A stretch of 59,419 bases of DNA, taken from assembly GCA_027579435.1 (NCBI GenBank), contig JANBPK010001495.1:1-59419 (forward strand). The letters are read 5' to 3'. The DNA comes from Candolleomyces eurysporus (taxonomy: Eukaryota; Basidiomycota; Agaricomycetes; Agaricales; Psathyrellaceae). Of this stretch, positions 57,661 to 59,419 are shown in pieces; the first letter of the stretch is position 1; every line of letters begins with the position of its first letter. Below the pieces are notes generated by a model that saw only the letters and a list, made by a program, of their open reading frames with translations, ran no database searches and was not told the DNA's origin. A program made the position numbers and the translations under genes.

Positions 57661-57844
57661 GAGGGTACTCGCGCACGCATGCCGAGTTGCGGGGCGGAAA
57701 CCAATTGGTGGTCCTCAGTTACACACAAAACTGAATAGCCTCTATCCCAGCTNGGTCTTGTCACCACACCTGAACCTAAACATAGACTCCAATTGGATNN
57801 NCCCGCAACTCGGCATGCGCAAGTACCCTCATGGCTTCACAGCT
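57647..57844. repeat. Long imperfect inverted repeat (hairpin)
   Basis: Arm 1 (57647-57693) and arm 2 (57802-57844) are reverse complements over about 43 bp apart from one substitution and a 4-nt indel: both read AGCTGTGAAGCCATGAGGGT then ACT(C/T)GCGCA and GCATGCCGAGTTGCGGG. CCAATTGG follows both arms on the inner side. The spacer is about 108 nt, with three Ns. Confidence 0.8.
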
Positions 57845-58256
57845 TTTTGGCCGTGTCAATATTAATGATGCCAGCGGATACATGTGAAGACACAGTGATC
57901 CTTGGTCTCTGTCTGAGGGTCAGTGAAACGCCAGGATNGGCCAGCCCGTGCCTGACGGCCCAAAAGGGCGGTAGTCTGGTGGGCGTCACTCATGTNAACG
58001 GGGCGCTGCATCGGAGCGCGCGTCGGGAAAAGCGCCTTGATCCCAACACCGCGAAGAACGCAGCGTGCCGCAGTGGATTCTCAGATGTTCACCACAGTTC
58101 ACGACATGGGTATGCATATACGGAAGGAGGAGCTGGGGTCTCATAGAAGCAAAGTAAAGTATATCACATATTACAACCCGCGAACGTAGAACGGAGACAT
58201 GTCTCAACGAACTACTTCAGAAAACCCGAAGCTGCCGCGCAACAACGAATTAAGGA
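57845..58256. other. No gene recognised
   Basis: Short stretch between the inverted repeat and the 3' end of the last gene, with Ns at 57938 and 57996. No credible exon. Confidence 0.35.
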
Positions 58257-59419
58257 TCAATCAGAATCCGAAATCTCAAGTACATCCTCTTCTGGACCAG
58301 GCCTCTGACTTGCATGTGGCTGTCGAGATCTCGATCGACTTTGACTGAGCACGGCTAACTCGACTCCACGAACGTTACTGCTGGTACCATTGAGGCCCGC
58401 TATACGTCTCCGAACGTGTCTTGTTTCGACGGGCATGTTCTCTTTGTCGTCTACGTCGTCCTCATCGTCGATTTGCATCCCGTTGTTCTTGTCAGAATCC
58501 GAGTCGCTGTCGATGGTGATGATCTCAGCTGGGGGTTGTCTATTACCTGTCGTAGTTGGAGCTCTAGGTTTACTGCTGCTGCCTGCCCTAGTCGGCTGAC
58601 TTAGTGGGAATGGCTTTGGCGTCGATTTTGGTGTTGCTGTCGTCGTCGTCGTCGTCTTAGCCGTTCGAGATTTTGAGCTTGCTTGTGGTCCAGACGTGGT
58701 CGCAGCCATCGCTTCCTGCTCAGCATTCTCAAGCATCCTCAAATCATCGCTCCCCAATACGACGTCATCGTCCATCATACCGTCGAACTCGTCGTCGTCG
58801 TCTGTCGGCGGTGGTGGCCGTGGTCTTAGATTGGCAGCACCAACGACCGTTCGGCCCTTATTTGGGTTTACGATATTCTGTGCATTGAACTCTGGCGCGA
58901 GTTGGAGTTTGGAGTTGAGGCTGGGAGGGGCTGCGAAGATCCGAGGGAAGGCGGTGGGTTCTTGGAGGTCACCGAGGAGGGTTAGTTCCTCTGATGCTCC
59001 CGTTGATGTTTTTGTCGTTGTATCCTTCTTCTTCCCTTTATTATGGCCATTGATATTGTTCGTATTCGACGCGTCCCGCTCCATCTCGTCCAATATCGCC
59101 CAATCGACGTCCAAATCCGACATCGGAGGAGATGCATTTCGTGTAGGAGCGGTTTGGCGGAGAGTAGGAGAGAGCGCCATTGACGATGCTAAATTAGTGT
59201 TGGATGGACCAGCGGTTGAAGTATTGTGGAAGTAGGGAGAAATGGATTGAAGCTGGCTGCGTGAAACGGACGGAAGGAGGGTGCTGGAGGTACTTGGAAC
59301 GCGTCGGCGACGTGGTTCGAGGTCTTCGTCGTCATTCCGGGTGGGAAGGGGTGGAGAGGGTGGAGGGGAGATTTCTTGCAGGGGAGCACGGCCGTTTATA
59401 CTGGGGGGGCCCCCGCTGG
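58257..59419 (-). CDS. Disordered nuclear protein, 5' truncated by window edge
   Basis: The frame ends EEDVLEISDSD at 58257 and stays open upstream of the first in-window ATG (59180) through to the window end: NDDEDLEPRRRRVPST and SVSRSQLQSISPYFHN read in the same frame. The N-terminus is therefore probably outside the window. Composition is Ser/Thr/Asp/Pro-rich with VDWAILDEMERDA as the only structured-looking piece. Two hydrophobic-acidic motifs, EIITIDSDSDSD and VLEISDSD, fit SUMO-interaction motifs; RHVRRR could be a nuclear signal. The family was not recognised. A start at 59180 cannot be excluded. Confidence 0.6.
   Translation of the reverse strand, partial: SGGPPSINGRAPLQEISPPPSPPLPTRNDDEDLEPRRRRVPSTSSTLLPSVSRSQLQSISPYFHNTSTAGPSNTNLASSMALSPTLRQTAPTRNASPPMSDLDVDWAILDEMERDASNTNNINGHNKGKKKDTTTKTSTGASEELTLLGDLQEPTAFPRIFAAPPSLNSKLQLAPEFNAQNIVNPNKGRTVVGAANLRPRPPPPTDDDDEFDGMMDDDVVLGSDDLRMLENAEQEAMAATTSGPQASSKSRTAKTTTTTTATPKSTPKPFPLSQPTRAGSSSKPRAPTTTGNRQPPAEIITIDSDSDSDKNNGMQIDDEDDVDDKENMPVETRHVRRRIAGLNGTSSNVRGVELAVLSQSRSRSRQPHASQRPGPEEDVLEISDSD

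Overview
The window looks like nuclear DNA of a filamentous basidiomycete, most likely an Agaricomycete. Introns are short (mostly 45-60 nt, GT-AG) and frequent. Genes lie on both strands with short spacers, and several families typical of mushroom-forming fungi occur: coiled-coil AIG1-like GTPases, caspase-like proteins with a beta-rich tail, and F-box proteins with a Cys-rich patch. I cannot name a genus. The assembly carries single N symbols. In at least six places at or beside homopolymer-like runs the reading frame is correct only if the N is dropped.

The left flank (1-13.8 kb) is accessory and repeat-rich. An intact P-loop GTPase (1424-3056) and an intact divergent Hsp70 (11494-13782) share a homologous promoter and first (signal-anchor) exon. 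Between them lie remnants of the same two families: coiled-coil scraps, an Hsp70 pseudogene with two internal deletions, and a GTPase fragment. An inverted duplicate (about 5.8-10.54 kb) of a block at 49.36-54.07 kb is inserted among them. The block carries a caspase-like gene, whole in both copies, and a DNAJC8-type gene, intact only in the right copy.

From 14 to 21 kb there are two related genes with a DnaJ C-terminal substrate domain but no J domain, then a long disordered acidic/basic protein with a SUMO-interaction-like motif. From 21 to 49 kb the content is mostly housekeeping: a cyclin-like protein, an F-box protein, tRNA-Gly(CCC), an ENV7/STK16-type kinase, an intron-containing tRNA-Pro(CGG), SGD1/NOM1, the methyltransferase EFM4, PAM18, two tandem UPF1-like SF1 helicases, carnitine acetyltransferase, the XPG/Rad2 nuclease, and COX11 divergent from the DNAJC8-like gene. 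A 1.8 kb stretch (about 39.2-41.0 kb) covering the 3' ends of the second helicase and the carnitine acetyltransferase has T-rich introns and a different codon flavour.

The right flank (51-59.4 kb) is accessory again: the second caspase-like gene, a broken hypothetical gene, and a gene (55776-57558) that joins the promoter and N-terminal leader of the caspase-like genes to an unrelated body. The most interesting pattern is that, twice in one window, a promoter plus N-terminal leader has been duplicated and joined to a different body (GTPase/Hsp70 and caspase/unknown body). Caspase-like proteases, GTPases, a nucleotide-binding chaperone and J-less DnaJ substrate domains all sit in these flanks. 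A rapidly reshuffled stress, cell-death or self/non-self module is a reasonable hypothesis, but it is inference only.
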